Shown: positions 29,813-39,720, counted from the stretch's first letter. The stretch is DNA of 49,262 nt from Fidelibacterota bacterium (GCA_021734505.1 JAIPIT010000006.1:1-49262); one strand, 5' to 3'. Made by a program: numbers and translations. The notes: a model not told the origin generated them from the letters alone.

Positions 29813-30763
29813 ATGGCCTATCAATATTTATTTGGTCCGGTGCCCTCGCGGCGTTTAGGTATTTCGCTGGGTGTGGACCTTATTCCACACAAAGTATGTA
29901 CACTGAATTGTGTCTATTGTGAATGCGGAGCAACCACGGATTTGACGATCAGTCGTCGGGAATATGTTCCTTATAAAGATGTTATAAAAGAATTAGATCA
30001 CTATCTTAAGCATAATCCCGCCCCGGATTATATTACGTTTTCGGGTTCCGGAGAACCTACGCTAAATCTATATATTGGGGAAGTAATTGCTTATATTAAA
30101 GAAAACCATTCCAAAATTAAATTGGCTGTTCTGACAAATGGGACATTATTCTTTGACCAGGAAGTGCGCAGATCTTTATTAAAGGCGGATGTAGTTCTGC
30201 CCTCGCTTGATGCAGCGACACGAGAAGCCTTTTTGCGCTTGAATCGTCCTTACCGTGATTTGGATCATTTAAGTCATATTGAGAATTTGATAGCATTCCG
30301 TAAAGAATTCAAAGCTAAGATTTGGCTGGAGGTGTTTATTCTTCATGATTATAATGATGATATGGATAATTTACTTGCTCTTAAATCAGCTATCGAACGT
30401 ATTGCACCCGACAGGATTCAATTGAACACGCTTGACAGACCGGGAGTATTAGAAGGGCTCCAGACTGTTTCAATGAATAAATTACTGGAAATAAAAAAGC
30501 TTTGGTCACTTCCTCAAACTGAGATTATTGCTGCGGTATTAGAACGTGAGAGGAAGGCATCGTTTCGGAAAGATATTGAAAACACCATTCTTGAAACTGT
30601 TTCCCGGCGACCGTGTACTTTAATGGATCTTTCGCAAATTCTAGATCTTCATGTAAACGAAATAAATAAATATTTATCAGTATTGGAAACTAAAAATAAA
30701 ATTGAAACACTCAACATGCAACGAGGTGTTTTTTATCAAATGAAACGATCAAAGAATTATTAG
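29813..30763 (+). CDS. Radical SAM protein with C-terminal winged-helix-like region
   Basis: 'FGPVPSRRLGISLGVDLIPHKVCTLNCVYCECG' CxxxCxxC, 'ITFSGSGEPTLN'; C-terminus 'TLMDLSQILDLHVNEINKYLSVLETKNKIETLNMQRGVFYQM'. Confidence 0.92.
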   Translation: MAYQYLFGPVPSRRLGISLGVDLIPHKVCTLNCVYCECGATTDLTISRREYVPYKDVIKELDHYLKHNPAPDYITFSGSGEPTLNLYIGEVIAYIKENHSKIKLAVLTNGTLFFDQEVRRSLLKADVVLPSLDAATREAFLRLNRPYRDLDHLSHIENLIAFRKEFKAKIWLEVFILHDYNDDMDNLLALKSAIERIAPDRIQLNTLDRPGVLEGLQTVSMNKLLEIKKLWSLPQTEIIAAVLERERKASFRKDIENTILETVSRRPCTLMDLSQILDLHVNEINKYLSVLETKNKIETLNMQRGVFYQMKRSKNY

Positions 30764-30799
30764 TATCTTTGTGATGTGGATCATTAAAAAGACTATTTA

Positions 30800-30831
30800 T
30801 TTGTGTAAAGATTGAAGTTTCTGTAATTTTG
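30800..30831 (+). promoter_or_regulatory. Bacteroidota-type promoter candidate TTTG-N20-TAATTTTG upstream of dtd
   Basis: TTTG at 30800-30803 and TAATTTTG (TAnnTTTG) at 30824-30831, 33 bp upstream of the dtd ATG. Confidence 0.5.
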
Positions 30832-30864
30832 CACTAAATTACTTATCTAAAACAGGACAGTTAG

Positions 30865-31311
30865 ATGATCGCCGTTATACAGCGCGTACACAGAGCAAAT
30901 GTCACCATTGAGGGCCTTACAAGAGCTTGTATCAACACGGGTCTTGTTATTTTGCTTGGTGTTACTGCCGGTGATATGGAGGCAGATGCCGATTTTCTGG
31001 TCGATAAGATAGGCGGATTGCGCATTTTTCCGGATGAAAAAGGAAAAATGAATATTTCCTTAAAAGATAGTGGTGGCGCCGCTTTGATTATTTCACAATT
31101 CACACTGTGCGGGGATTGGCGAAAAGGTCGTCGTCCCAGTTTTACGGGAGCAGCAAAACCGGATGAAGGTGAGCGACTATACGATTACTTCTGTGATCAT
31201 ATGCGACTGGCCGAGATCCCTGTTGAAACCGGTAAGTTTGGAGCCATGATGGATGTGTCCCTTGTAAACGATGGGCCTGTTACGTTTGTATTGGACAGTA
31301 AACAAAAATGA
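30865..31311 (+). CDS. dtd: D-aminoacyl-tRNA deacylase
   Basis: '[17 protein letters not shown]', '[26 protein letters not shown]', '[14 protein letters not shown]'. Confidence 0.95.
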   Translation: MIAVIQRVHRANVTIEGLTRACINTGLVILLGVTAGDMEADADFLVDKIGGLRIFPDEKGKMNISLKDSGGAALIISQFTLCGDWRKGRRPSFTGAAKPDEGERLYDYFCDHMRLAEIPVETGKFGAMMDVSLVNDGPVTFVLDSKQK

Positions 31312-31328
31312 TCGATAAAGAGGAAAAA

Positions 31329-31739
31329 ATGAAAAAGAAAATTCGTGTTGTTTTAGCAAAACCCGGACTGGACGGCCATGATCGCGGTGCAAAGGTTATC
31401 GCAAACGCTTTACGTGATGCCGGGATGGAAGTGATCTATCTTGGATTACGCCAAACCCCGGAAATGATCGTCAATGCCGCCATTCAAGAAGATGCGGATG
31501 TTATATCTCTGTCAATTCTGTCAGGCGCGCATATGACCATTTTCCCTAAAGTTCTGGAATTGTTAAAAAAGAACGAAATGAACGATGTCTTAGTGGTAGG
31601 CGGAGGTGTTATTCCGGAAGAAGATATGGATGAATTGAAGAAAATGGGAGTGGCGGAGCTTTTTGGACCGGGCACGCCAACCACAGAAACCGTAAATTAT
31701 ATAGAGAAGTGGTTCAAGGACAGTCCGCGTAACGCATAA
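31329..31739 (+). CDS. Stand-alone cobalamin B12-binding domain protein (methylmalonyl-CoA mutase small-domain-like)
   Basis: '[45 protein letters not shown]', '[16 protein letters not shown]'. Confidence 0.93.
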   Translation: MKKKIRVVLAKPGLDGHDRGAKVIANALRDAGMEVIYLGLRQTPEMIVNAAIQEDADVISLSILSGAHMTIFPKVLELLKKNEMNDVLVVGGGVIPEEDMDELKKMGVAELFGPGTPTTETVNYIEKWFKDSPRNA

Positions 31740-31754
31740 AATTTCGGGGGCGAA

Positions 31755-32450
31755 ATGGGGGCGACGAAAACGACTATGAAACAATGGCCGGTAGATGACC
31801 GGCCACGGGAAAAATGTATCCAGCAAGGTGCTGAAACCTTAAGTCATGCTGAGTTGCTGGCGATACTATTGCGATCCGGCACAAAGAAATTATCAGCTTT
31901 GGATATTGCAAAACAACTATTGGCTGAGAATGATGGTCTTTTGCAGATCGGTATGATGACAACAGGAGCTCTTTCAAAGTATCACGGAGTGGGTCCCGCA
32001 AAAGCGACCACACTGACGGCCGCCTTTCAATTGGGTGCACGTTTCCATGAAGTATTGCAAACGAACGAAACGCCGATCATCACAGGTCCGGAGAGTGTGG
32101 CAAATGCATATGGTGAACGCATGCGTCTTATGCAAAAGGAAGTTTGCAAAGTCATTCTGCTGAACCGGGCACATCGTGCTTATCGGGATATAAATATTTC
32201 CATCGGCAGTATCTCGGCATCCATCGTTCATCCGCGGGAGGTTTTTAAACCGGCAATCGATCATCTTGCTTCGGCGATCATCTTGATGCATAATCACCCA
32301 AGCGGAGAATTAAAAGCCAGTTGTCAGGATATTGAGATCACAAAGACCATTCATCAGGCAGGTGAGATATTGGATATTCCCCTCCTGGACCATATTATAA
32401 TTGGTCATTCAGGTTATTTGAGTTTGCGTGAAGAAGGACATATGGAGTAG
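31755..32450 (+). CDS. radC: RadC family DNA repair protein (JAB1/MPN-like)
   Basis: 'LSHAELLAILLRSGTK', 'AIILMHNHPSGELKAS', 'LLDHIIIGHSGYLSLREEG'. Confidence 0.95.
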   Translation: MGATKTTMKQWPVDDRPREKCIQQGAETLSHAELLAILLRSGTKKLSALDIAKQLLAENDGLLQIGMMTTGALSKYHGVGPAKATTLTAAFQLGARFHEVLQTNETPIITGPESVANAYGERMRLMQKEVCKVILLNRAHRAYRDINISIGSISASIVHPREVFKPAIDHLASAIILMHNHPSGELKASCQDIEITKTIHQAGEILDIPLLDHIIIGHSGYLSLREEGHME

Positions 32451-32453
32451 ATC

Positions 32454-33230
32454 ATGAAAAAAATAAATTATTATGAAGACAATCAATCTGTACTTGAACA
32501 TCTTGAAAAGAGCGAAACAAATGTTGCCCTGGAAAAGGCAAAATTATTATTGAATAATTATCCCAAAGATGCCTTGGTCTTGTTTTCTATGGGATTATGT
32601 TATTATCAAAAAGAAGATATTTTTCATGCCATTGAAAGTTTCACACGGGCATTGCGATATGATCCAAGTTTCATTTCAGCGGCAGAAATGTTGCTGAAGC
32701 TGAACAAAGACAATTACTCGCTTGGAGAGTTAAAATACATTTACTCTTTGATCATCGCTTACAAAGATGGCACGGATGAAATGTATAATTTCATTCGGAA
32801 ATTCGAAGACACAGCAATGAATTCAAATCTATCTATTCCAAATTTTGGACAAGATGCGCTGAAAACTGAAGGTTTGCCGGGTGTTGATGATAATGCGTAT
32901 ATTCAACATTTAATTACAGAAATGGACAAACCGGAGCGAAAAGAACAAACTGAAATCCCGAAGCGTAAAGAAATGTCCATTGTACCGGAACAGCAATTCA
33001 TACCGCCGCCAAAGAAAAAGATACCCGTTCAAAACAATAAGAACGATCAAAGTATTCGATATGGGATCGAAACTTTTACCATGGCAAAACTCTATATTCG
33101 CCAGGGTTTATTTGAACAAGCCATGAGTATTTTGTTGAAATTACAGCAACGGGATCCCGAATCGGAATTAATCAATACCGAGATCAATCATGTAAAACAA
33201 CTCATGCTGGATGAAAAAAAGGAATCATAA
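32454..33230 (+). CDS. Tetratricopeptide repeat protein
   Basis: 'ALVLFSMGLCYYQKEDIFHAIESFTRALRYDPSF' TPR. Confidence 0.75.
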   Translation: MKKINYYEDNQSVLEHLEKSETNVALEKAKLLLNNYPKDALVLFSMGLCYYQKEDIFHAIESFTRALRYDPSFISAAEMLLKLNKDNYSLGELKYIYSLIIAYKDGTDEMYNFIRKFEDTAMNSNLSIPNFGQDALKTEGLPGVDDNAYIQHLITEMDKPERKEQTEIPKRKEMSIVPEQQFIPPPKKKIPVQNNKNDQSIRYGIETFTMAKLYIRQGLFEQAMSILLKLQQRDPESELINTEINHVKQLMLDEKKES

Positions 33231-34303
33231 TGAACAGTATACGCCTCAAACGTTTACGCGAAGTAATGAAAATAAACAATCTGGATGCGATGTTTATCAG
33301 CTTTTCATCCAATCTTCGCTATATCTCCGGTTATTCAGGATCCAACGGCATCTGTTATATAACGCTGGATGATGCTTGGTTTTTTACCGATTTTCGCTAT
33401 AAAACACAAAGTGCCGCAGAAGTAAATAATATGAACATTGAGGTGCCTGTCGGGAAAGACCTTACACAAGCCATGAAAGAAAAGGGATGCGTTAAAAGCG
33501 GTGCTGTTATTGGTTTTGAGGGGGATCATCTTAGTTTTGAACAATATGATAAAATCAGATCGTTATTCCCGGATAATAAATTCATCAACAAAGCACTGCT
33601 GATGGAAGAGATCGCTTCGGTAAAAGAGGAAGTGGAAATTGAATATTTTCGCGAAGCGGCACGGATCACCGATGCGGCTTTTAAAGAATTAATAAAAGAG
33701 ATCAAACCGGGTATCAGCGAAAAAATGCTTGATGCAAAACTATCTTATATCATGAAAAGTCTGGGAGCGGACAAGGACAGTTTCGACACCATTATTGCTT
33801 CTGGCGTCAATGGCTCGCGGCCCCATCATTCTCCTACAGAAAAACCACTTGAAAAGGGTGAATTGGTAACTATTGATTTTGGTGCTATGTATAAAGGGTA
33901 TCACGGAGATGTAACGCGAACGGTCTGTCTCGGCAAGGCCGATGCCAAACAGCGGGAGATCTATGATATCGTTCTTCAAGCCCAACTGAAAGCGTTGGAT
34001 GGTATTCGCCCCGGCGTAACGGGCAAAGCTGTGGATGCCATAGCCCGTGATTATATTTCATCCAAAGGATATGGTGACTATTTTGGTCACGGATTGGGTC
34101 ATGGACTCAGTTTGGAGATCCACGCCGAACCGCGTTTGTCCCCAACATACGAAAAAGAATTATTGCTTAATCAAGTTGTTACTGTTGAGCCGGGTATCTA
34201 TATCCCCGGATGGAGTGGCGTTCGAATCGAAGATGATGTTATCATTACGAAAACCGGTCATGAAAACCTCACAAAAGCAACAAAAGAACTGCTTGAACTG
34301 TAA
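33230..34303 (+). CDS. Xaa-Pro aminopeptidase/dipeptidase (M24 family)
   Basis: 'VTIDFGAMYKGYHGDVTRTVCLG', 'GHGLGHGLSLEIHAEP', 'VVTVEPGIYIPGWSGVRIEDDVIIT'. Confidence 0.95.
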   Translation: MNSIRLKRLREVMKINNLDAMFISFSSNLRYISGYSGSNGICYITLDDAWFFTDFRYKTQSAAEVNNMNIEVPVGKDLTQAMKEKGCVKSGAVIGFEGDHLSFEQYDKIRSLFPDNKFINKALLMEEIASVKEEVEIEYFREAARITDAAFKELIKEIKPGISEKMLDAKLSYIMKSLGADKDSFDTIIASGVNGSRPHHSPTEKPLEKGELVTIDFGAMYKGYHGDVTRTVCLGKADAKQREIYDIVLQAQLKALDGIRPGVTGKAVDAIARDYISSKGYGDYFGHGLGHGLSLEIHAEPRLSPTYEKELLLNQVVTVEPGIYIPGWSGVRIEDDVIITKTGHENLTKATKELLEL

Positions 34304-34311
34304 TTCTTATC

Positions 34312-34911
34312 ATGCAAAAACAGCAAATAAAAAATATTATATTTGATCTCGGCAATATTCTGGTAGATGTGGATTATAAACGATTTACTGATGCCATGGA
34401 CTGGGATTATGATAAGTTCATGAGTTTTTTCAACTCGGAATTTTTTAGAGAATTTGAGATAGGGAAGCATTCTGAGGAAATGTTCTTTGTTGAGTTGAAC
34501 AAGCATATGCCGTTAAAAGAAGGTGATGAACAACGATATCGCGATAATATACATAAAACCTTTTCTCTTCGCCCGCGAACGTGGGCAAAAGTGCATTGGT
34601 TGAAAAAACATTATAAGATCATTCTTTTTTCCAATACTAATTCTTTGGATTATAATGCACTTGATAAAATCATTGATCTAAAACGCGTGATCAGATCTTC
34701 ATATGTATCACACGCTCAAGGTTATATTAAACCGGATCCTCGTTCATATCAATGTTTGGTTGAACTTTTCAATATCGAACCAGCAGAAAGCCTTTTTGTC
34801 GATGATCTAAAAGAAAATATAGACGGTGCCAAAAAGGCCGGATGGAATGCGGAGTTGATTGATTCCGAAGCGAGATTATTTGAAGTGTTGGAGAAATACC
34901 AAATCAATTGA
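34312..34911 (+). CDS. HAD-IA family hydrolase
   Basis: 'IKNIIFDLGNILVDVDYKRF', 'IILFSNTNSLDYNAL', 'KPDPRSYQCLVELFNIEPAESLFVDDLKENIDGAKKAGW'. Confidence 0.93.
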   Translation: MQKQQIKNIIFDLGNILVDVDYKRFTDAMDWDYDKFMSFFNSEFFREFEIGKHSEEMFFVELNKHMPLKEGDEQRYRDNIHKTFSLRPRTWAKVHWLKKHYKIILFSNTNSLDYNALDKIIDLKRVIRSSYVSHAQGYIKPDPRSYQCLVELFNIEPAESLFVDDLKENIDGAKKAGWNAELIDSEARLFEVLEKYQIN

Positions 34912-34937
34912 TCCTCCTTCGCTTAAGCTTCGGAGGA
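34912..34937. repeat. Family D palindrome (CCTTCGCTAAAGCTWCGG type)
   Basis: TCCTCC-TTC-GCTTAAGC-TTC-GGAGGA, directly after the HAD stop codon. Confidence 0.8.
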
Positions 34938-34951
34938 CAGGCAAAGGACAA

Positions 34952-35671
34952 ATGATCTTTATGAAAAGATTACTCATTATTTTTATAGCATGTTGGGCTT
35001 TTGTTCAGGCACAACAATTAAATGGAACAGAGTATTTCCGTTATGCAATTCCTGAAGTTGCTAAAACCTGGGAAGGTTATGTCATTCTCGGTTCGGGAGC
35101 GGCAATAGCCGGTTTGGCGACTTTTGCAGATAAACCGGTTCGCGAATTTATGATAAAAAAAGCTTATTTACCTTCATGGCTGGATTATGTGGCAGATAAA
35201 TATGTAGACCATTATTGGGCTTTTGGCGTTTCTGCACTCGGTGCAATTGGCAAAGGATATCAAACGGGAAATTATGCCGAACCGATCAGATATTGGGCGG
35301 CTTCCAATATAACGACAGTCGCTTTGACCTATGCTTTAAAGTATGGGGTCGGCAGAATGCGGCCGAACGAGAAAAACAATCATTCCTTCCCTTCGGGACA
35401 CGCCAGTGTTGCCTTTACCACAGCGACCATGTATCAGATGTGGTACGGCTGGACAGCCGGTGTACCGGCTTATGCCATTGCGGTGCTGACAGCCTTTCAG
35501 CGCGTGGACGATAATCAGCATTGGTTCAGCGATGTGATCATGGGTGCAGCTATTGGGATCGCGGTTCCTTATATGTTCTACAAGGGTGAAGAAAGAGCAA
35601 AAATTGACCAAGGAATGTTCATGCCGCCGCTATCAATTTCTTTTCCTTTTAATTTTCCTGCCGGGAAATAA
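34952..35671 (+). CDS. PAP2 family phosphatase, signal-peptide bearing
   Basis: 'MRPNEKNNHSFPSGHASVAFTTATMYQM', 'RVDDNQHWFSDVIMGAAIG'; start at 34952 or 34961 rather than 34859. Confidence 0.9.
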   Translation: MIFMKRLLIIFIACWAFVQAQQLNGTEYFRYAIPEVAKTWEGYVILGSGAAIAGLATFADKPVREFMIKKAYLPSWLDYVADKYVDHYWAFGVSALGAIGKGYQTGNYAEPIRYWAASNITTVALTYALKYGVGRMRPNEKNNHSFPSGHASVAFTTATMYQMWYGWTAGVPAYAIAVLTAFQRVDDNQHWFSDVIMGAAIGIAVPYMFYKGEERAKIDQGMFMPPLSISFPFNFPAGK

Positions 35672-36735
35672 TGAAAAATAACATCTCAAAAGATATGACC
35701 AATGCCCTAATGGTTTGGTTTGACAAGCATCACCGGGAAATGCCATGGCGCGGTTCGGATGATCCGTATCATATTTGGGTCAGTGAAATGATGCTCCAAC
35801 AAACACAAGTTTCAACGGTCGAAAAATATTATTCCCAATGGATAGAGCGTTTTCCGGATGTATTCACCCTGGCGGAAGCAAAGCTTGAAGAAGTGCTGAA
35901 AGTTTGGGAAGGACTGGGATACTATACCCGTGCCCGGAATTTCCATAAAGGGGCAAAATATATTGCAGAGAACGCCGTCTCAAAAGAATTTCCTTTTCCT
36001 GATAATTACGATGATTGGTTAAGAGTTCCCGGTGTCGGGCCCTATACCGCAGCAGCAGTTTCAAGTATTGCATTTAAATATCCGGCAGGCGTGGTGGACG
36101 GTAATGTAAAACGCGTGATGGCACGATTGTTTTGCATTGATACCAATATTGCAGCACAAACATATCATCGCCAAATATTTAAAATCATAAATGAAGGATT
36201 TTATGATCATCATCCCGGATGGGTGAACCAGGCCTGGATGGAACTGGGGTCTTTACAATGTACACAGCGACCCGATTGCTCAACTTGTCCGTTAAAAGAA
36301 CATTGTTGTGCTTTTAAAAAGGACAAAGTAAAAGATTTTCCTCTCAAGATAGAAAAAAAGAAAATACCAACCCGTTTTGGCGCGGCTTTTATCATTAAAC
36401 AGGGTGAAAAGTTTCTCATGGTAAAGCGCCCGGATGAAGGATTCCTGGGAGGCTTGTGGGAATATCCCGGTTTCACCCTTAAGGAGCCGGAGCACTCATA
36501 CCTTGAACGCTTTTGCCGAAAAAACAAGATCGAGATCATTAATGAACTTAAAGAACGCGCAAAACATACATATTCACACTTCCATCAGGAACTGACGATT
36601 TATAATGCCGAACTAAACGGTAAATGGGAGAACTCCGATTGGACGGAATATAAGCTTGTTGATGAAGTTGAAATGAACAAATTACCCAAATCAAAAATAA
36701 CGATCAACATATCTAAGAGCGACCATCATTCATAA
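35671..36735 (+). CDS. mutY: A/G-specific adenine glycosylase
   Basis: 'VSEMMLQQTQVSTVEKYYSQW', 'GVGPYTAAAVSSIAF', FeS 'CTQRPDCSTCPLKEHC', C-terminal NUDIX-like domain. Confidence 0.96.
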   Translation: MKNNISKDMTNALMVWFDKHHREMPWRGSDDPYHIWVSEMMLQQTQVSTVEKYYSQWIERFPDVFTLAEAKLEEVLKVWEGLGYYTRARNFHKGAKYIAENAVSKEFPFPDNYDDWLRVPGVGPYTAAAVSSIAFKYPAGVVDGNVKRVMARLFCIDTNIAAQTYHRQIFKIINEGFYDHHPGWVNQAWMELGSLQCTQRPDCSTCPLKEHCCAFKKDKVKDFPLKIEKKKIPTRFGAAFIIKQGEKFLMVKRPDEGFLGGLWEYPGFTLKEPEHSYLERFCRKNKIEIINELKERAKHTYSHFHQELTIYNAELNGKWENSDWTEYKLVDEVEMNKLPKSKITINISKSDHHS

Positions 36736-36792
36736 TCCATAATTAACAAATCACTTGCCTATGAATACAAATACCTTTAATATCACAACGCG

Positions 36793-37947
36793 ATGAATTT
36801 TAGCACACGTATACAACATCTGCAGGACCTGATCGGGTCCAGCGAACGTCTTCTCAGCGAAGCCATCCCCAAAGGACATATTGACTTGACATCCTCGGTG
36901 CCACCTTTTCCCGTACCGGGCGTTTTATTGAATGCTGCTCAGGAGATCATTCGATCGGAAAATTTAAATTATACGGAGACCTATGGCTTGCCCAAATTGC
37001 GTATGGCTTTAGCTGAAAGGCATGAGCTGAGTTGGGGCGCAGAAGGTGTAACGATCACTACGGGGACCACTGAAGCCTTGTTTTGTGTTTTGGCCTCGAT
37101 ACTGGATCCGGGTGATGAACTCTTGGTTCCCTCTCTAACACTGAGGGCCCACGAATCGGTCTCTTATTTTTTCTCCGGTACTGTCCGTGTATATCCGGTT
37201 TCCATGGATACACCTTATCCCATTAATGCAGAGGACTTGATCGGACTGATAACACCCCGTACAAAAGCCGTTTTACTCAATAATCCACTGATCGCAACGG
37301 GTCAGCTATTTGACATCAAAGAATTTGAGATATTATCTTCATATTGCGAAGAAAAAGGGATATTCATCCTCGTTGACGAATCTTTTTATGAGGTCCGTTA
37401 TGCGGGATTCGAAGCCCGTTCGTATGCCGGTTATGCCGACCATGTGATCACTTTCTCAAGTATGACAAAATTATTCAGTATTAGCGGTTTGCGTATTGGC
37501 TGGTTATTTGCAAAACCCGAGATTACCGAAGCTGTAAACTCTGTACGCTATATCTCTTCTACATGCGCCAATACTTTCTCACAACGATTTGCTTTACGCA
37601 TGGTCCAGGGATTAGGGAAAGAAACGAAAGAAAAGTTATTATCCATTTTGCAAAACAGACGAAAATTAATGCTGGAAACTTTACAACAGTACGGTTTTAA
37701 AAAATATGTTAGATCGCATGCGGGATACTTTGTTTTGGTGAATATTCAGCATGAACTAAAGAATGCTATGTCCGATATCGATTTCGTTCGCATCTTGAGA
37801 GAGCGACATGAGGTTATGGCAACCCCGGGTTCACATTTTGGACCGGCGGCAAATGGTTATATCAGGATTTCCTTTGCAACGGAAGAAACGGATATTCAAC
37901 GCGGTATTGCAGCCATACGGGAATGTGTTGACGCACAGAATCTATAA
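36793..37947 (+). CDS. Aminotransferase class I/II
   Basis: 'YGLPKLRMALAERHELSWG', 'FSSMTKLFSISGLRIGWLFA'. Confidence 0.93.
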   Translation: MNFSTRIQHLQDLIGSSERLLSEAIPKGHIDLTSSVPPFPVPGVLLNAAQEIIRSENLNYTETYGLPKLRMALAERHELSWGAEGVTITTGTTEALFCVLASILDPGDELLVPSLTLRAHESVSYFFSGTVRVYPVSMDTPYPINAEDLIGLITPRTKAVLLNNPLIATGQLFDIKEFEILSSYCEEKGIFILVDESFYEVRYAGFEARSYAGYADHVITFSSMTKLFSISGLRIGWLFAKPEITEAVNSVRYISSTCANTFSQRFALRMVQGLGKETKEKLLSILQNRRKLMLETLQQYGFKKYVRSHAGYFVLVNIQHELKNAMSDIDFVRILRERHEVMATPGSHFGPAANGYIRISFATEETDIQRGIAAIRECVDAQNL

Positions 37948-38108
37948 TTAAGAGAGTACGAGGATAGGCGGGTACGAAAGTGCGATATTCTCATCCTCAA
38001 AATTTCCAACGTCTATACGTCTAAATAAAATTACAGCTTTATCTCTTCGCCGAATATCTCTATATTTCTGTGCACGCAATTGTGAATAATAAAAACCGGG
38101 TTATATTA

Positions 38109-39125
38109 ATGAAAAAAAATGTATTGATATTTGTGTTGATACTATACTGTATCGCCGTCCTTTCAGCGGCACCGACATTGAAATTTGCCGAATTGGGGGA
38201 TGTAAAATTATTTAATGGCGAGGTTCTTGAAAATTGCCGTATGGGTTACCGTATTATGGGAGAACCCAACGCAGATGCTTCCAATTATGTGCTTTATCCA
38301 ACCTGGCATGCAGGTACGTCGGAGCATATTTATGGATTGATCCACAAATATAATTTTGTGGATACGAGCAGTTATTGCATTATTTTAGTTGATGCTCTGG
38401 GGAATGGTGTTTCAAGTTCTCCGTCTAATTCACGAACACAAGGCGGTGAGAATTTTCCTGAAGTCCGAGTCATTGATATGGCGCGCTGTTTAAAAGGCGT
38501 CCTTGACAACATTGGAGTAGATCATTTACATGCTATTGTGGGCGGATCAATGGGATCTATGCAGGGCTTTGAGTTTATATGTGAATATCCCGATATGGCA
38601 GATAAAGCTGTTCTTTACGTTTCCTCACCTCGTAATTCCGCTTACGATATTCTTCGTCGTCTGGAAGCCTTAGAGATCATTGAAATGGGAAGAAAATATG
38701 ATATTCCGGAGGAAGAATACATAAAAATCGTGAAGATCTCAGGCGGCATAAACGGAAAATCCCCGGAATTCTTTTCAAGGGAAATGTCTCATAAGGAAAT
38801 ACAGGATTATTTGGCTGGATATGAAAATTATACTCCGGGTATTTATCCCGCAGATAATTATTATTGCCAAACCAAGGCATTAATCACTCATGATATCAGC
38901 TGGAGAGATGATTATGATATGAAAAATACAGCCAAACGAATCAAGGCGGACGTGTTTATCATCGTAAATAAGCAAGACCACACTGTCTCTCCGTGGGAAG
39001 CACTGGATTTTGCGAAGATGATCAAAGCCAAGACACTGGTATTGAATAATAATCGCGGACATCTTGGGATATCTTATGAGATCGAACGAGTTCGCAAAGC
39101 CATGGACCGCTTCCTTAAAAAATAA
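38109..39125 (+). CDS. Secreted alpha/beta hydrolase, homoserine O-acetyltransferase (MetX)-like fold
   Basis: Signal peptide 'MKKNVLIFVLILYCIAVLSA', nucleophile elbow 'IVGGSMGSMQGFEF', C-terminal His 'NNRGHLGI'. Confidence 0.85.
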   Translation: MKKNVLIFVLILYCIAVLSAAPTLKFAELGDVKLFNGEVLENCRMGYRIMGEPNADASNYVLYPTWHAGTSEHIYGLIHKYNFVDTSSYCIILVDALGNGVSSSPSNSRTQGGENFPEVRVIDMARCLKGVLDNIGVDHLHAIVGGSMGSMQGFEFICEYPDMADKAVLYVSSPRNSAYDILRRLEALEIIEMGRKYDIPEEEYIKIVKISGGINGKSPEFFSREMSHKEIQDYLAGYENYTPGIYPADNYYCQTKALITHDISWRDDYDMKNTAKRIKADVFIIVNKQDHTVSPWEALDFAKMIKAKTLVLNNNRGHLGISYEIERVRKAMDRFLKK

Positions 39126-39180
39126 AATGAACTTTATTAGATGTTGCACGTAGATACATATTAAACAAAAAGGATCGACC

Positions 39181-39651
39181 ATGAATAAATTACAAATTAA
39201 CGATCTTGCTCCCGCTTTTAAACTTGAAGATGCGGACGGTAGATCATTTACTTTAGAACAATTTCGCGGAAAACGCGTGGTGCTATATTTTTACCCCAAA
39301 GATGATACTCCCGGTTGTACGAAAGAAGCCTGTGCGTTCAGGGATGATTATAAAGATTACACCGATAACGATATCGTGATCATTGGGGTTTCTGCCGATA
39401 ATGCAAAATCTCACAAAAAATTTGCCGAGAAATATGAGCTGCCTTTCATTCTTCTTTCCGATCCGGGAAGAGAAGTGCTTATCTCTTATAACGCATGGGG
39501 TGAAAAGAATTTATATGGGAAGATCACAATAGGACTGATCCGTAAGACTTTCCTTATTGATGAGGAAGGCAAGATCGTTAAGATCTATCCGAGGGTTCGT
39601 GTTGAAGGCCATTCGGAGGCGATCCTTAAAGAATTTGGAATAGAAAAATAA
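39181..39651 (+). CDS. bcp: Thioredoxin-dependent peroxiredoxin (Bcp/PrxQ-like)
   Basis: 'VVLYFYPKDDTPGCTKEACAFRDDY'. Confidence 0.95.
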   Translation: MNKLQINDLAPAFKLEDADGRSFTLEQFRGKRVVLYFYPKDDTPGCTKEACAFRDDYKDYTDNDIVIIGVSADNAKSHKKFAEKYELPFILLSDPGREVLISYNAWGEKNLYGKITIGLIRKTFLIDEEGKIVKIYPRVRVEGHSEAILKEFGIEK

Positions 39652-39663
39652 AGAAATATATAC

Positions 39664-39693
39664 AATACGGAACAGGCATGCCTGTTCCGTATT
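39664..39693. repeat. Palindrome AATACGGAACAGGCATGCCTGTTCCGTATT (copy 2)
   Basis: 30-nt perfect palindrome; 20-bp core identical to 19239-19258. Confidence 0.9.
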
Positions 39694-39720
39694 TATTTTA
39701 ATAATAATATTATTAACGGA

